64,000 bases of DNA from DASWJZ01 sp963814905 (GTDB lineage Bacteria > Pseudomonadota > Alphaproteobacteria > Rhizobiales > Afifellaceae), in NCBI GenBank assembly GCA_963814905.1, contig CAWFEM010000014.1, positions 186,001-250,000 on the forward strand, given 5' to 3'. The number at the start of each line of letters is the position of its first letter. Position 1 is the first letter of the stretch. Under the pieces are notes generated by a model. It made no database searches and was not told the DNA's origin. It saw nothing but the letters and a program-made list of their open reading frames with translations. Below are positions 17,839 through 26,652 of the stretch, in pieces. The position numbers and the translations under genes are program-made.

Positions 17839-20386
17839 TCACGCATCTTCGCGCGCTCGCCGCGCCTGCGAGTAGATCGCGACCGCGCCGAGCGTGATGC
17901 CTCCGATGAACCAGTACTGCCAGGCGCCGGACAGGCCGAGGAACGTGGTGGCCGAGTAGATCACCTGGATCAGGATCGCGCCGAAGAGGACGCCGATGAA
18001 GGAGCCTCTTCCGCCGAACAGGCTGGCGCCGCCGAGCACCACCGCGGCGATGCTGCTCAGCGTGTAGCCGGTCCCCTGGTTGGGGTCGCCGATGCCGAGC
18101 TGCGCCATCACCAAGACCCCGCCGAGCGCGGTCAGGAACGAGCAGGCGAAGAAGGCGGCGACGACCGTCCAATTGGTCGGCACGCCGATGCGCGCGGCGG
18201 AATTCTCGTTCGAGCCGACGCCGCGGATGCTGAGGCCCCAGCGCGTGTAGCGCAGCGCGATCTCAAGTCCGATCGCGAGCAGCACCGCCAGGATGAACGA
18301 GATCGGAATGCGGCCGATCTTGATTTGGATCGCGTCGATGACCTGCGTGCTGATCACGCCGCCGGGGAGGGGACGCAAGAGCACCGATATGCCCTGAATG
18401 ATGATGTACATGCCGATCGTCGCGGCGACGGCGGTGAAATTGCCGAAGCGGACCAGCGCGCCGTTGATGAAGCCGATCGCCGCACCCGGTTCCGAGCATG
18501 GCGAGGAGGCCGACGACCATCCAAGGGACAGAGCTTTCGTCGATGAAGAAGAATGATGAGATGACGACGACGAGGCCGATCAACGGGCCGACCGAGACGT
18601 CGATTCCGCCAGTCAAGATGGCGCACATCTGCCCGTAGCCGACGAATGCCAGCGCCGCGGAGAGGAGCAGCAGCTTCTCGATGTTGAATGCGGAGACGAA
18701 GCGGATGTTCTCCGCTGTCGCGAAAGCCCCGAGAAGCACGATCAGCAGCGCGAGGACGAGGCTCGGTGCGTAGTCGCCGGCCGCAAAGCGGCGAAGGCGC
18801 CAGCCCCAGCTCATGTGTCCGCCCGCCGCTCCGGCGCCGCGCTCATCCGCCTTGCGGTGCGACGTAGCGGTGACCATCGTGCGGCCGATCTCTTCCTCCG
18901 TGACCGCCGGTCCGGAGAGTTCGCCCACATTGTGCCCGCGCGAGAAGACGATGACGCGGTCGCAAAGCCCTTCGAGCTCGAGCGTGTCGGACGAAACGAT
19001 GACGACGGGTATCCCGCTGTCGGCGATCTCGCGCAGGATGCGGTAGATCTCGGCGCGCGCGCCGACATCGACACCGGCCGTCGGCTCCTCGGCGAGGACA
19101 AGCTTCGCGTCGGCGAGCATGGCGCGCGCCAGGACGACTTTCTGCTGATTGCCGCCCGAGAGGCTGCCGACATTGGTATCGATGGAGGGCGTACGGATAG
19201 CGAGCTTCTCGCGCTGCTCCTCGACGCTTGCGTATTCGAGCCGACGCCGGATCACGCCGAACCGCGCGAGCCGCGGCAGTCCGGTCAGCGCAGCATTCTC
19301 CCGGACCGAGAGGCGCATGAAGAGCCCCTCATTCTGCCGGTCGGAAGTCAGGAACGTGACGCCCGCTTTGTGCATCACTTCGGGCCGGCCAAGCCGCAGC
19401 GTCTTTCCGCCGAGCGTCACTTCGCCCGACGCGCTGACGAGACCCGCGAGCGAGCGCAGGAACTCGCTCTGTCCGTTGCCGGTGATGCCGGCGATGCCGA
19501 CGATCTCGCCGCCGCTCGCGGTCATGCTCACGTCGTGGAAATTGCGGCCGGCGAGCCTGTTGACGGCGAGCCTGGCGCTTCCGTCCTTCAGGCCCGCGCT
19601 CTTCGGCGGAAAGACGCTGGTGACCGTCCTGCCGACGATCAGCCGCAGCATGTCCTCGTCCGACATCTCGTCGACGGGAGCGGAGCCTTTGACCTCGCCG
19701 TCACGCATGACGGTGACCCGGTCGGCGATCTGGCGAACCTCTTCAAGGCGGTGCGAGATGTAGATCACCGCCGCACCGCGCGCGGCGGCGTCGCGAACCT
19801 TTTCGAAAAGGAGCTGGACGAGATCGGCGGTAAGCGGCGCGGTCGGTTCGTCGAGAACGAGAACCTTCGGATCGATCGCCAGCGCCTTCGCCAGCTCGAT
19901 GAGCTGCCTCTGCGCAACGCCGACATCGGTCATGCGGGTCTTCGGATGCACCGTGCAGCCGACGCGCTCGAGCTGGCTCGCGACCCAGTCCATGCTGCGC
20001 CCGTCGCTTCGGCGCAAAGCCCGCGGAACGGCGAGGAGCATGTTCTCCGCGACGCTCAGATCAGGGAGCACGGCGGGGTGCTGGTGAACAATGGCGAGGC
20101 CCAGGCGCTGCGCCTGCGCGGCGCTGAGACGCCCGATCGCCTCGCCACGAATTTCAATGCTGCCGGTGTCGGGGCGGATGTCGCCGGAAGCGATGCCCAT
20201 CAAAGTGGACTTGCCGGCGCCGTTTTCTCCCAACAGGGCATGGACTTCGCCAGCCACGGCCGCGAACGAGACGTCATTGACGGCCACGACTCCGCCAAAG
20301 CGCTTTGAGACGTGACTGAGCCGGAGCCCGTCCATTCTTGGCTCAGACACGCGATCGAAGACCGGTGCCCGTTCAACTACTGTCAC
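17839..20386 (-). pseudogene. Fused ribose-type ABC ATPase-permease, interrupted by a one-base frameshift
   Basis: The first 500 residues are an RbsA-type tandem ATPase. The first cassette has GENGAGKST, LVLDEPTAPL and the ISHRL switch; the second has the signature LSGGNQQKVV and LAEEPTAGVDVG. At about residue 515 it runs directly into an RbsC-like permease (MSWGWRLRRF, then the GGIDVSVGPLIG block), a fusion of normally separate subunits. At 18485-18487 a CCC run (GGG on the coding strand) seems one base too long: the frame leaves the permease there, and permease sequence resumes in the next frame from AIGFINGALV to the stop at 17839. Removing one base gives an 848-residue protein. GTG start at 20386 with GGGAG upstream. 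Sequencing error and true inactivation cannot be told apart here. Confidence 0.85.
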
Positions 20387-20441
20387 TCGTCGCTCCCTTC
20401 GCGACAGCCATCGTGGCGCAAATCCGATCGCCCAGGAAGGA

Positions 20442-20472
20442 GGAGGGAGGGAGAACCTATCTCCCTCCCTCC
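20442..20472. other. Perfect 13-bp hairpin between binding-protein and ATPase genes
   Basis: Arms 20442-20454 and 20460-20472 pair perfectly around a five-base loop, all GGGA/TCCC. It lies 20 bases after the binding-protein stop and has no T-run after it on the coding strand. That fits an mRNA-stabilising or partial-attenuation element that keeps binding-protein mRNA in excess of the membrane subunits, as in many importer operons. Confidence 0.7.
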
Positions 20473-20491
20473 CTGCTTGTTGTCCTGACGC

Positions 20492-21679
20492 TTAGAGGCC
20501 GCCCTTCAGCGCCTCAAGCGTCTGCTCGGTCGTCAGGCTGGTTCCGTTACCCGCCGACGCCGGCAGCTCCGGCGTGCAGAAGACGACGCCCTTCAGCGAG
20601 TCGTCCATCACGAAGTTCGTGACGATCTTATCGCCGGGGTTGGCCGCGACGTGCTCACCGCCCTTGGTGTCCTTGATGATGAGCGGCTGGTCCACCTTGC
20701 CACCGGTCGCCTCGGCGATCGCCCACTGAATGGCGAGCCGGACGTTCCATTGCTCGGCGCTCGTCGTCATGAACTGGAACGACAATTCCTTGCCATCGGC
20801 ATGCAGTTTCTCCCACTCGCATCCGAAGCCGTTCGCATCTTCGCCGGCGATCAGCGGAAGGTCACGACCGGCGCGCTGGAAAGCACCGGAGGTCAGGATC
20901 GGGACCGACAGGTCGCCGAACATGCCGTCGATCTTCGGATACTTGGCGATCAGCGCTGTGATGGATTTCGCCATCATGCTCGGATCCCAGTTGACGACTT
21001 CGAAGGGGTCCTGGCCGATCCACTCGATGTCGGGATAGTCCTTCAGGACATCGTGCATGCCCTGCGACTTCTCGACGCTCTCGGAGTTCCCCGCGGGGCC
21101 GCCTTCATAAGCGACGGTGCCCTTGCCGCCCATCGCTTCGGCGAGCCATTTCGCCCAGGTCACACCGTGATCGTAGAAGTTGGTGCCGACGAAGACGCTG
21201 TAGTCCTTGCCTTCTTCTCCACCCACTTTGACGCGGTAAGGAACGACGGCACTGCCCTGCTTGAAGGCGTCGCGGATGGCCGGAAGCATTGCAGGACCGG
21301 CGTCCGGGAAGACCACGATGGCCTCGACGCCCTGCGCGGCGAGGCCCTGAACGTCGGAGATCGCCTTCTGGGTGTTGCCCTGACCGTCCGTATGCGTCCA
21401 GCCGGTCACGTTCGGGCAACGGCTCGCCTCGTTGATCGCGGCGGCCGTGGTCATCTGACGCCAGGGGTTATCGGCGAAGCCGTCAGCCAGAGCGACCGAG
21501 ATCTCTTTCGTTCCGCAGAAATCGGGCGGCGTTGCTTCTGGCTCTGCGCAGTAAAGCCCGCCGGCGATGTCCTTGCACCACTGCGGCGGCTCGGCCGCGG
21601 AGGCGGGAAGCGATCCCGCCACCATTCCGGCGATGGCTACGGCGCCCGAAAGGAGCCATGTCTTGTGCTTAGATTTCAT
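20492..21679 (-). CDS. Sugar ABC transporter substrate-binding protein
   Basis: 395 residues. An N-terminal signal sequence ends in LPASAAEPP. The mature part follows the periplasmic-binding-protein type-1 pattern: EISVALADGFADNPWRQM, the VEAIVVFPDAG strand, KWLAEAMGGKGTVAYEGG and the LIAGEDANGFGCEW binding region. It is longer than ribose-binding proteins (about 300), which matches the larger pentose/rhamnose-like or unknown group. Start at 21679 with GGAGGAATCTAGG upstream; an earlier ATG lies inside that ribosome site. Cys residues near the mature N-terminus may pair. The gene lies between its permease and the fused ATPase-permease. Confidence 0.92.
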   Translation of the reverse strand: MKSKHKTWLLSGAVAIAGMVAGSLPASAAEPPQWCKDIAGGLYCAEPEATPPDFCGTKEISVALADGFADNPWRQMTTAAAINEASRCPNVTGWTHTDGQGNTQKAISDVQGLAAQGVEAIVVFPDAGPAMLPAIRDAFKQGSAVVPYRVKVGGEEGKDYSVFVGTNFYDHGVTWAKWLAEAMGGKGTVAYEGGPAGNSESVEKSQGMHDVLKDYPDIEWIGQDPFEVVNWDPSMMAKSITALIAKYPKIDGMFGDLSVPILTSGAFQRAGRDLPLIAGEDANGFGCEWEKLHADGKELSFQFMTTSAEQWNVRLAIQWAIAEATGGKVDQPLIIKDTKGGEHVAANPGDKIVTNFVMDDSLKGVVFCTPELPASAGNGTSLTTEQTLEALKGGL

Positions 21680-21747
21680 CCTAGATTCCTCCATTTACTA
21701 CTTCCTCCCAAAGTCGACCTCGGGGTCTGACGACGCCCCGAAACCAT

Positions 21748-22836
21748 CTATGCAGTTGGGCCGCCGGCAATCGTGGGCATCGGTCCTTGCGGCCCGAGCT
21801 TGCGCAGCCACCCCGTCAATCTGTTAAGCCGCAGGCTGTAGACGGCGACGCCGATGATGATGGCTCCTCCCTGGAAGAGGAACTGCACACCGACGCTCGC
21901 GCCCGTCGTCAGGACAAGCTGCTGAAGCTGGGTCAGGAACACCGCGGCAATCACGGTGGCGGCGAGATTTCCCGCGCCGCCGAAGAGCGATGTTCCCCCG
22001 AGCACCACCGCTGCGATCGATGGGATCAGGTAGGTGTCGCCCTGGAATGCGCTCGGCAGCGACATCAAGCCGGCCAGGAAGATTCCGCCCATGCAGTAGA
22101 GCACGCACGCCCCGACATAGGCCGCGATCTGGTAATTGGCCGCCATCACGCCGGCCGCGCGCGCCGCGCGCGCATTCGCGCCGACGGCCTCGAACCGCCG
22201 ACCGAAAACGGTCCGCTTTATGATGAAGCTGACGATGACGGTCGTGATGATGGCGAGATAGGCGAGCGTCGTGATCCCAAAGATCTTGTAGTCCACGAAT
22301 TGGGAAAGGCTCGCCGGAACCTGCACCGGCGTGCCGCCGGAGATCTTCAGGTTGATGCCGTAAAGCAAGGCGTTTGTGCCGATAGTCGCGACGATCGGCG
22401 CGACGCGCGCCTTGCTCACGAGGAGCCCGTTGATGACCCCGGCGCAGATCGCCGCGCCGAAGGCGATGCAAAGCGCCAGGCCGAGCGCGGTGCCCTGGAA
22501 GCCGGGCTGGCTGCTCGAGTAGTAGGCGACGATCACACCGCTCAGCGAGACCACGCCGGGAACGGAAAGATCGATCCCCCCCTGTTGGATGACGAGCGTC
22601 TGACCGAGCGCGACGAGCGCCAGGATCGCCGCGAACGGAAGCATGCCGCTCATCGCGCCCTGCCCAAGGCTCTCGGGCTGCACCAGCCAGCTCAGCAGGA
22701 AAAGCAGAAGCGTCGCGACCAGGATTCCGCCGTTCGTGCGCAGCGAATTTCGCAGCGCGACCGCCGTGCCGCGGGAAGGCACGCCCGCGCCATCTCCCGG
22801 CCGGGAAGCCCTTTGCATGCCGGTGGGATCGCTCAA
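21748..22836 (-). CDS. Ribose-type ABC transporter permease
   Basis: 362 residues, about nine hydrophobic segments. The family blocks QGGIDLSVPGVVSL, the cytoplasmic coupling region AVGANARAARAAGV and IAAVVLGGTSLFGGAG are present, matching the BPD_transp_2 (RbsC) family. The start is taken as the TTG at 22836, with GGGAGAAG five bases upstream; an ATG at 22902 extends it by 22 charged residues without support. First gene of the leftward operon; with the second permease inside the fused protein the transporter would have two different membrane subunits. The leader from the predicted promoter is about 280 bases. Confidence 0.9.
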   Translation of the reverse strand: MSDPTGMQRASRPGDGAGVPSRGTAVALRNSLRTNGGILVATLLLFLLSWLVQPESLGQGAMSGMLPFAAILALVALGQTLVIQQGGIDLSVPGVVSLSGVIVAYYSSSQPGFQGTALGLALCIAFGAAICAGVINGLLVSKARVAPIVATIGTNALLYGINLKISGGTPVQVPASLSQFVDYKIFGITTLAYLAIITTVIVSFIIKRTVFGRRFEAVGANARAARAAGVMAANYQIAAYVGACVLYCMGGIFLAGLMSLPSAFQGDTYLIPSIAAVVLGGTSLFGGAGNLAATVIAAVFLTQLQQLVLTTGASVGVQFLFQGGAIIIGVAVYSLRLNRLTGWLRKLGPQGPMPTIAGGPTA

Positions 22837-23520
22837 GCCCGCTTCTCCCTTCGCGAGCGCGCGCGCTGGCCCGAAGCGCTCAGCACTTCGTGACCCGCGC
22901 AAGTTCTGCGCGCCTGGATCTTGCGTCGTGATCGGTCACCGCCATGCGGTCCTTCGCTTCCTCCCTTGGCAGGATCATCGAGCCCGGCACGGCGCGTGAT
23001 CCTTGTCCTTGTTGTTGTTCTGGCGGTCAGCCTGGCGACCGCGCTTTGCGCGCTCCGACGGAGTTCGTCAGAGCAACGAGCACTTCTTGAGAACGTTCTC
23101 AGGGAACGTTTACATGCGCTACCGTATGGTCCGCGCGATATTTCTGTCAAGGGATCCGGAAGGACGAATGACGCGACAGTCGTTCCGGCAACGCCGGTGA
23201 AAACGCGAAGCTTCGCGCAAGTTGTGTCGAAGGCTGCGCGCCGATCTGAAACGATTGGAAAGCCACGCGGAACGCCAGCGCTCACGATCGACATGACACC
23301 CTCCCTCCCGGCGTTCAGCGGCTCGTTCGCGGCGGCTGATTTTGCAGGGAGAGGAGCAAGCCACGTGCCACGCCCGAAGGGCGGGTTACGCCTCCAAAGC
23401 CGCTTGTTCTCGGCGGTTTAGTGTCTCGATTTGCGACAGATGATCCAGACTTGGCGCGCTCATTCGTGTGGGACCACGAGAACGGGAACGCGCCGTCGTC
23501 GACGCGAGGCGTGACTGCGC
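22837..23520. other. Long control region between permease operon and LacI gene
   Basis: About 680 bases without a credible gene. It carries the leftward promoter-operator (23089-23150) and a leader of some 250 bases. The rest, up to the LacI stop at 23521, shows only short chance ORFs. I see no clear terminator for the LacI gene. Confidence 0.6.
23089..23150 (-). promoter_or_regulatory. Promoter with double operator for the leftward importer operon
   Basis: Reading leftward: -35 TTGACA (23150-23145), 18 bases, -10 TACGGT (23126-23121), then two abutting 12-base palindromes with AACGTT cores: GTAAACGTTCCC (23113-23102) and the perfect GAGAACGTTCTC (23100-23089). The same arrangement occurs at 24650-24711 facing right. 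AACGTT-centred palindromes suit LacI-family proteins, and a LacI gene lies between the copies. Confidence 0.75.
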
Positions 23521-24567
23521 CTACGACTTCTTGCGGAACGCCGTCGTTCCGCGTTCGATCAGCTCGCCGGGGATGCGGGTTATCTCCGCCTTCAGCGGAG
23601 AGCGTCGCATGAGTTTTCGCACCAGGTCGACAGTGCTCTCGATCATTGCCGCGGTCGGCTGGCGCAGCGTGGTGAGGGAGTAGGGCGGCCAGGCGGCCAT
23701 CGGGATGTCGTCGAAGCCGACCACCGACAGGTCTTCCGGGATGCGGATCGAAAACTCGCGCCGCGCCGCGTCCATCACGCCAAGCGCGACAATGTCGTTT
23801 GCGCCGAAGACCGCGTCGGGCCTTGGCCCGTTAGCGAAAAGCCGCATCGCGGCGGCGTAGCCGGCCTGATAGCTGAAGGCGCCCGCCTCTTCACGGACCG
23901 GAACCGCAAGTCCGCGCTGCACGGCGCGCCGGCGGAACCCTTTCCAGCGGTCGACGGTCGTTGATGCGTCGGGACGGCCGGCGACGTAGGCGAGCCGCTT
24001 GTTGCCGCGCTCGATCAGGTGGTCGGCGATCTGCGAGCCGCCGCGCGTGTTGTCGCAGGTGACCGCCCACGAGACGCCGTCCTGAGCGTAGCGGTTGAAG
24101 AAGATCACCGGCGTCCCGGCCTCGCGGCAGGCCTGCGCTGCAGCAGAGGGCAGGGTCGCGGCGAGCAGGATGGCGATATCCGGCTGATAACGGAGCAGAA
24201 GTCGTAGCGCCTCGTCGCTGCTGCGCGAGGGGCTGGCCGAGACCAGCATGACGCTCATGTCGATGGTCTGAAGCCCCTCGGTAAGGTTGTTCAGCACCTC
24301 CGGATAGAACGGGTTCGTGATGTCGGAGGCGACGATGCCGACGATATGGGTGCGCTTGGTGATCAGGCTGCGAGCCAGCGGATTGGGCTTGTAGCCGAGC
24401 TCCGTGGCGCGCTTCAGCACCAGGCGCCGCGTATCACCGGCGATCGCCGCGTATTTGTGGAAGGCGCGCGAGACCGTCGACACCGACATATCGAGATCCG
24501 CGGCGAGGTCGCGCAAGGTGACGCGCGGCTTTTGCCTATACACGTTTGTTCGGCGCTTCATGACCAT
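23521..24567 (-). CDS. LacI family transcriptional regulator of the flanking sugar operons
   Basis: 348 residues. DNA-binding part VTLRDLAADLDMSVSTVSRAF with the hinge ELGYKPNPLARSL, then the effector domain HIVGIVASDITNPFYPEV to the FDDIPMAAWPPY motif. The two duplicate promoter-operators flank its gene, one on each side and each pointing away, so it most likely represses both outward operons and is relieved by the imported sugar or a product. It also has a basic C-terminal tail. ATG at 24567 (or two codons later) without obvious ribosome site. Confidence 0.93.
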   Translation of the reverse strand: MVMKRRTNVYRQKPRVTLRDLAADLDMSVSTVSRAFHKYAAIAGDTRRLVLKRATELGYKPNPLARSLITKRTHIVGIVASDITNPFYPEVLNNLTEGLQTIDMSVMLVSASPSRSSDEALRLLLRYQPDIAILLAATLPSAAAQACREAGTPVIFFNRYAQDGVSWAVTCDNTRGGSQIADHLIERGNKRLAYVAGRPDASTTVDRWKGFRRRAVQRGLAVPVREEAGAFSYQAGYAAAMRLFANGPRPDAVFGANDIVALGVMDAARREFSIRIPEDLSVVGFDDIPMAAWPPYSLTTLRQPTAAMIESTVDLVRKLMRRSPLKAEITRIPGELIERGTTAFRKKS

Positions 24568-24649
24568 GCGACCATTGTCTTGCTGTAACTGGCGCGTCCT
24601 GTTCTGACAATCGGGAAGCGGTTACTCTGTCGCGCTTCGATCGGATCCC

Positions 24650-24711
24650 TTGACAGGAATTAACCGCGCGCCGTACGTTAGACAATGTAAACGTTCCCTG
24701 AGAACGTTCTC
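24650..24711 (+). promoter_or_regulatory. Promoter with double operator for the rightward catabolic operon
   Basis: TTGACA (24650-24655), 18 bases, TACGTT (24674-24679), then GTAAACGTTCCC (24687-24698) and GAGAACGTTCTC (24700-24711). The operator part is identical over 25 bases to the copy at 23089-23113, and the block CGGATCCC just before the -35 is also shared. The operators lie just after the predicted start of transcription, a repressing position. Confidence 0.78.
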
Positions 24712-24842
24712 GCAAGCCCAAAGGCACCCCCGCTCCGTCCCAGGAGGAGCGGGCGCCGGACAGCGAAGAAGAAGAATCGAGCAGGAGATCCCGGCCGCAC
24801 CCCCAGGCCGCATCCTGCTTGGCGGAGGAGACGAAAGGCCCA

Positions 24843-25742
24843 ATGTCATCCGACATCGCCATGGTCGACGCGCATGTCCATTTCTGGGATCCGACCCGGC
24901 ACTACTATCCCTGGCTTTGCGATAAGCCTTTGATTCCGTTCCGCTACGGGGACTATTCCTCGATCTGCCGCCCGTATCTTCCCGCCGACTATTTCGCCGA
25001 TGCGGGCGAGCACAACGTCGTCAAGTTCGTCTATCTGGAAACCGAGTGGGACCCACGCGATCCGATCGGCGAGATGGACTTCGTCGTCGAGCTGCGTCGC
25101 GAGACGGGCTTCCCGAATGTCGCCATCGCGCAGGCCTGGCTCGACCGCGAAGACGTGGCGGAGGTGCTGGAGAGCCACGCGGCCCGCGACTTCGTTCGCG
25201 GCGTGCGGCAGAAGCCTCGCGGCGGTTCTTCGCCGCAGGAACGCGGCTCGACCAGCATGAGCGATCCGAAATGGCGCGAGGGCTTCGCACGACTGAAGCC
25301 GCTCGGCCTGCAGTTCGATCTGCAGACACCGTGGTGGAATCTGGACGAGGCGGCTGACCTCGCGCGCGCATTTCCGGAGACTCAGATCGTTCTTCTGCAT
25401 ACCGGTCTGCCGGCCGACCGCAGTGCGGAAGGCATCGCGGGATGGAAGGCGGCGATGAACGTTCTCGCTCAATGCCCGAACGTCGCCGTCAAGATTTCCG
25501 GCATCGGTGTTCCGGGCGTGCCGTGGACGGTGAAGAACAACCGCGACATCGTGCTTTCCACCATCGATGCATTCGGCGTCGACCGCGCGATGTTCGGGAG
25601 CAACTTCCCCGTCGACAGCGTCTGCGGCGATCTGAAGACGATCTTCTCCGGCTACAAAACGATCACCGCGGATTTCTCGCAGGAGGATCGCAAGAAGCTT
25701 TTCCACGACAACGCCATCCGGATCTATCGGATCGATGGCTAG
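24843..25742 (+). CDS. Amidohydrolase family protein (COG3618 lactonase type)
   Basis: 299 residues, TIM-barrel amidohydrolase. VDAHVHFWDPTRHYYPWL opens the protein with the HxH metal motif; YLETEWDPRDP, the LLHTGLPAD segment and FGSNFPVDS with the late Asp follow the pattern of fuconolactonase and 2-pyrone-4,6-dicarboxylate hydrolase relatives. It would hydrolyse a sugar lactone made by a dehydrogenase of the operon. First gene of the rightward operon, about 130 bases after the operator. The ATG at 24843 follows GGAGGAG at slightly long spacing; a TTG eight codons upstream is the alternative. Confidence 0.87.
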   Translation: MSSDIAMVDAHVHFWDPTRHYYPWLCDKPLIPFRYGDYSSICRPYLPADYFADAGEHNVVKFVYLETEWDPRDPIGEMDFVVELRRETGFPNVAIAQAWLDREDVAEVLESHAARDFVRGVRQKPRGGSSPQERGSTSMSDPKWREGFARLKPLGLQFDLQTPWWNLDEAADLARAFPETQIVLLHTGLPADRSAEGIAGWKAAMNVLAQCPNVAVKISGIGVPGVPWTVKNNRDIVLSTIDAFGVDRAMFGSNFPVDSVCGDLKTIFSGYKTITADFSQEDRKKLFHDNAIRIYRIDG

Positions 25743-26652
25743 CAAGATCGGATATGTCGGGGTCGGCCTGATGGGCGGCCCGATGGTGCGCTGGCTCCTG
25801 GCGCGGGGCTTTGATGTGCGCGCCTTCGACATTGCGGCGGATCGGCTGAGTGAAGCGGTGGCGGCCGGCGCCGAGCCCGCGGCCTCGCCCGGTGACGTCG
25901 TTGAAGGCGCCGATCTCGTCGCGCTGAACCTGCCGACGACGAAGGCGGTCGAGGAGGTGGTCTTCGCGAAGAACGGGATTGCGGAGCGCATCCGACCTCC
26001 GTGCCTTCTGGTGGATTTCTCCACGATCGAAGTGGAGAGCTGTCGCGCCTTTGCCGAGCGCCTGAAGCATGCGACGGGCGCCAATTGGATCGACGCGCCC
26101 GTTTCGGGCGGACCGGTGGCGGCGGAGAGCGGAACGCTCACCGTCATGGCCGGCGGCGAGGCCGACGACATCGAGCGGCTGCGCCCATTCTTCGATGCGA
26201 TATCCGGCAGCTTCACGCATGTCGGGCCGACCGGCGACGGACTGGTCGCCAAGATGGTCAGCCAGCTCATCGTCGGCTGCCTGCATGTCGTGCTCGCTGA
26301 GGCCGCGCGGCTGGCCGAGCTCTCCGGCATCGATGCGAAGGCGATTCCCGCTTGCGTCGCCGGCGGCCATGCCGACGGGGTGCTGTTGCGGCAGCTCTAT
26401 CCGCGCATTGTGGCGCGCGATTTCCAGCCGCGGGCCTATGTCCGCCAGCTGGTCAAGGACCTGCACATGGTGGAAGCGCTGACCGCCGCCGCCGGCATGC
26501 CGGCGCCGATGCTCGGCGAGGCGAGCCGCATGTACCAGGCACTCGTGGATCGCGGCGACTCGGAGCTCGATTCCTCCGCCGTGGTGAAGATGTACGAAAC
26601 CGCCGTCGATGCGCAGGCGACGCCGCGTGCCGGGCGTGAAGGAGCGCATTAG
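25735..26652 (+). CDS. NAD(P)-dependent beta-hydroxyacid dehydrogenase
   Basis: 305 residues. Dinucleotide motif GYVGVGLMGGPMVRWL, substrate motif DAPVSGGPVAAESGTL and catalytic Lys in GDGLVAKMVSQ place it in the HIBADH/tartronate-semialdehyde-reductase/glucuronate-reductase family. Its start overlaps the end of the lactonase gene by eight bases, so the two are translationally coupled. It is only distantly like the HIBADH-type gene at 11683-12594 and lacks the DYSSV-type tail, so it probably acts on another hydroxyacid. Confidence 0.88.
   Translation: MASKIGYVGVGLMGGPMVRWLLARGFDVRAFDIAADRLSEAVAAGAEPAASPGDVVEGADLVALNLPTTKAVEEVVFAKNGIAERIRPPCLLVDFSTIEVESCRAFAERLKHATGANWIDAPVSGGPVAAESGTLTVMAGGEADDIERLRPFFDAISGSFTHVGPTGDGLVAKMVSQLIVGCLHVVLAEAARLAELSGIDAKAIPACVAGGHADGVLLRQLYPRIVARDFQPRAYVRQLVKDLHMVEALTAAAGMPAPMLGEASRMYQALVDRGDSELDSSAVVKMYETAVDAQATPRAGREGAH

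Noticed and set aside
22921..23421. ORF of 166 residues in the control region
   Set aside because: It crosses the promoter-operator, has no recognisable family and low-complexity Arg/Ser content typical of antisense frames.
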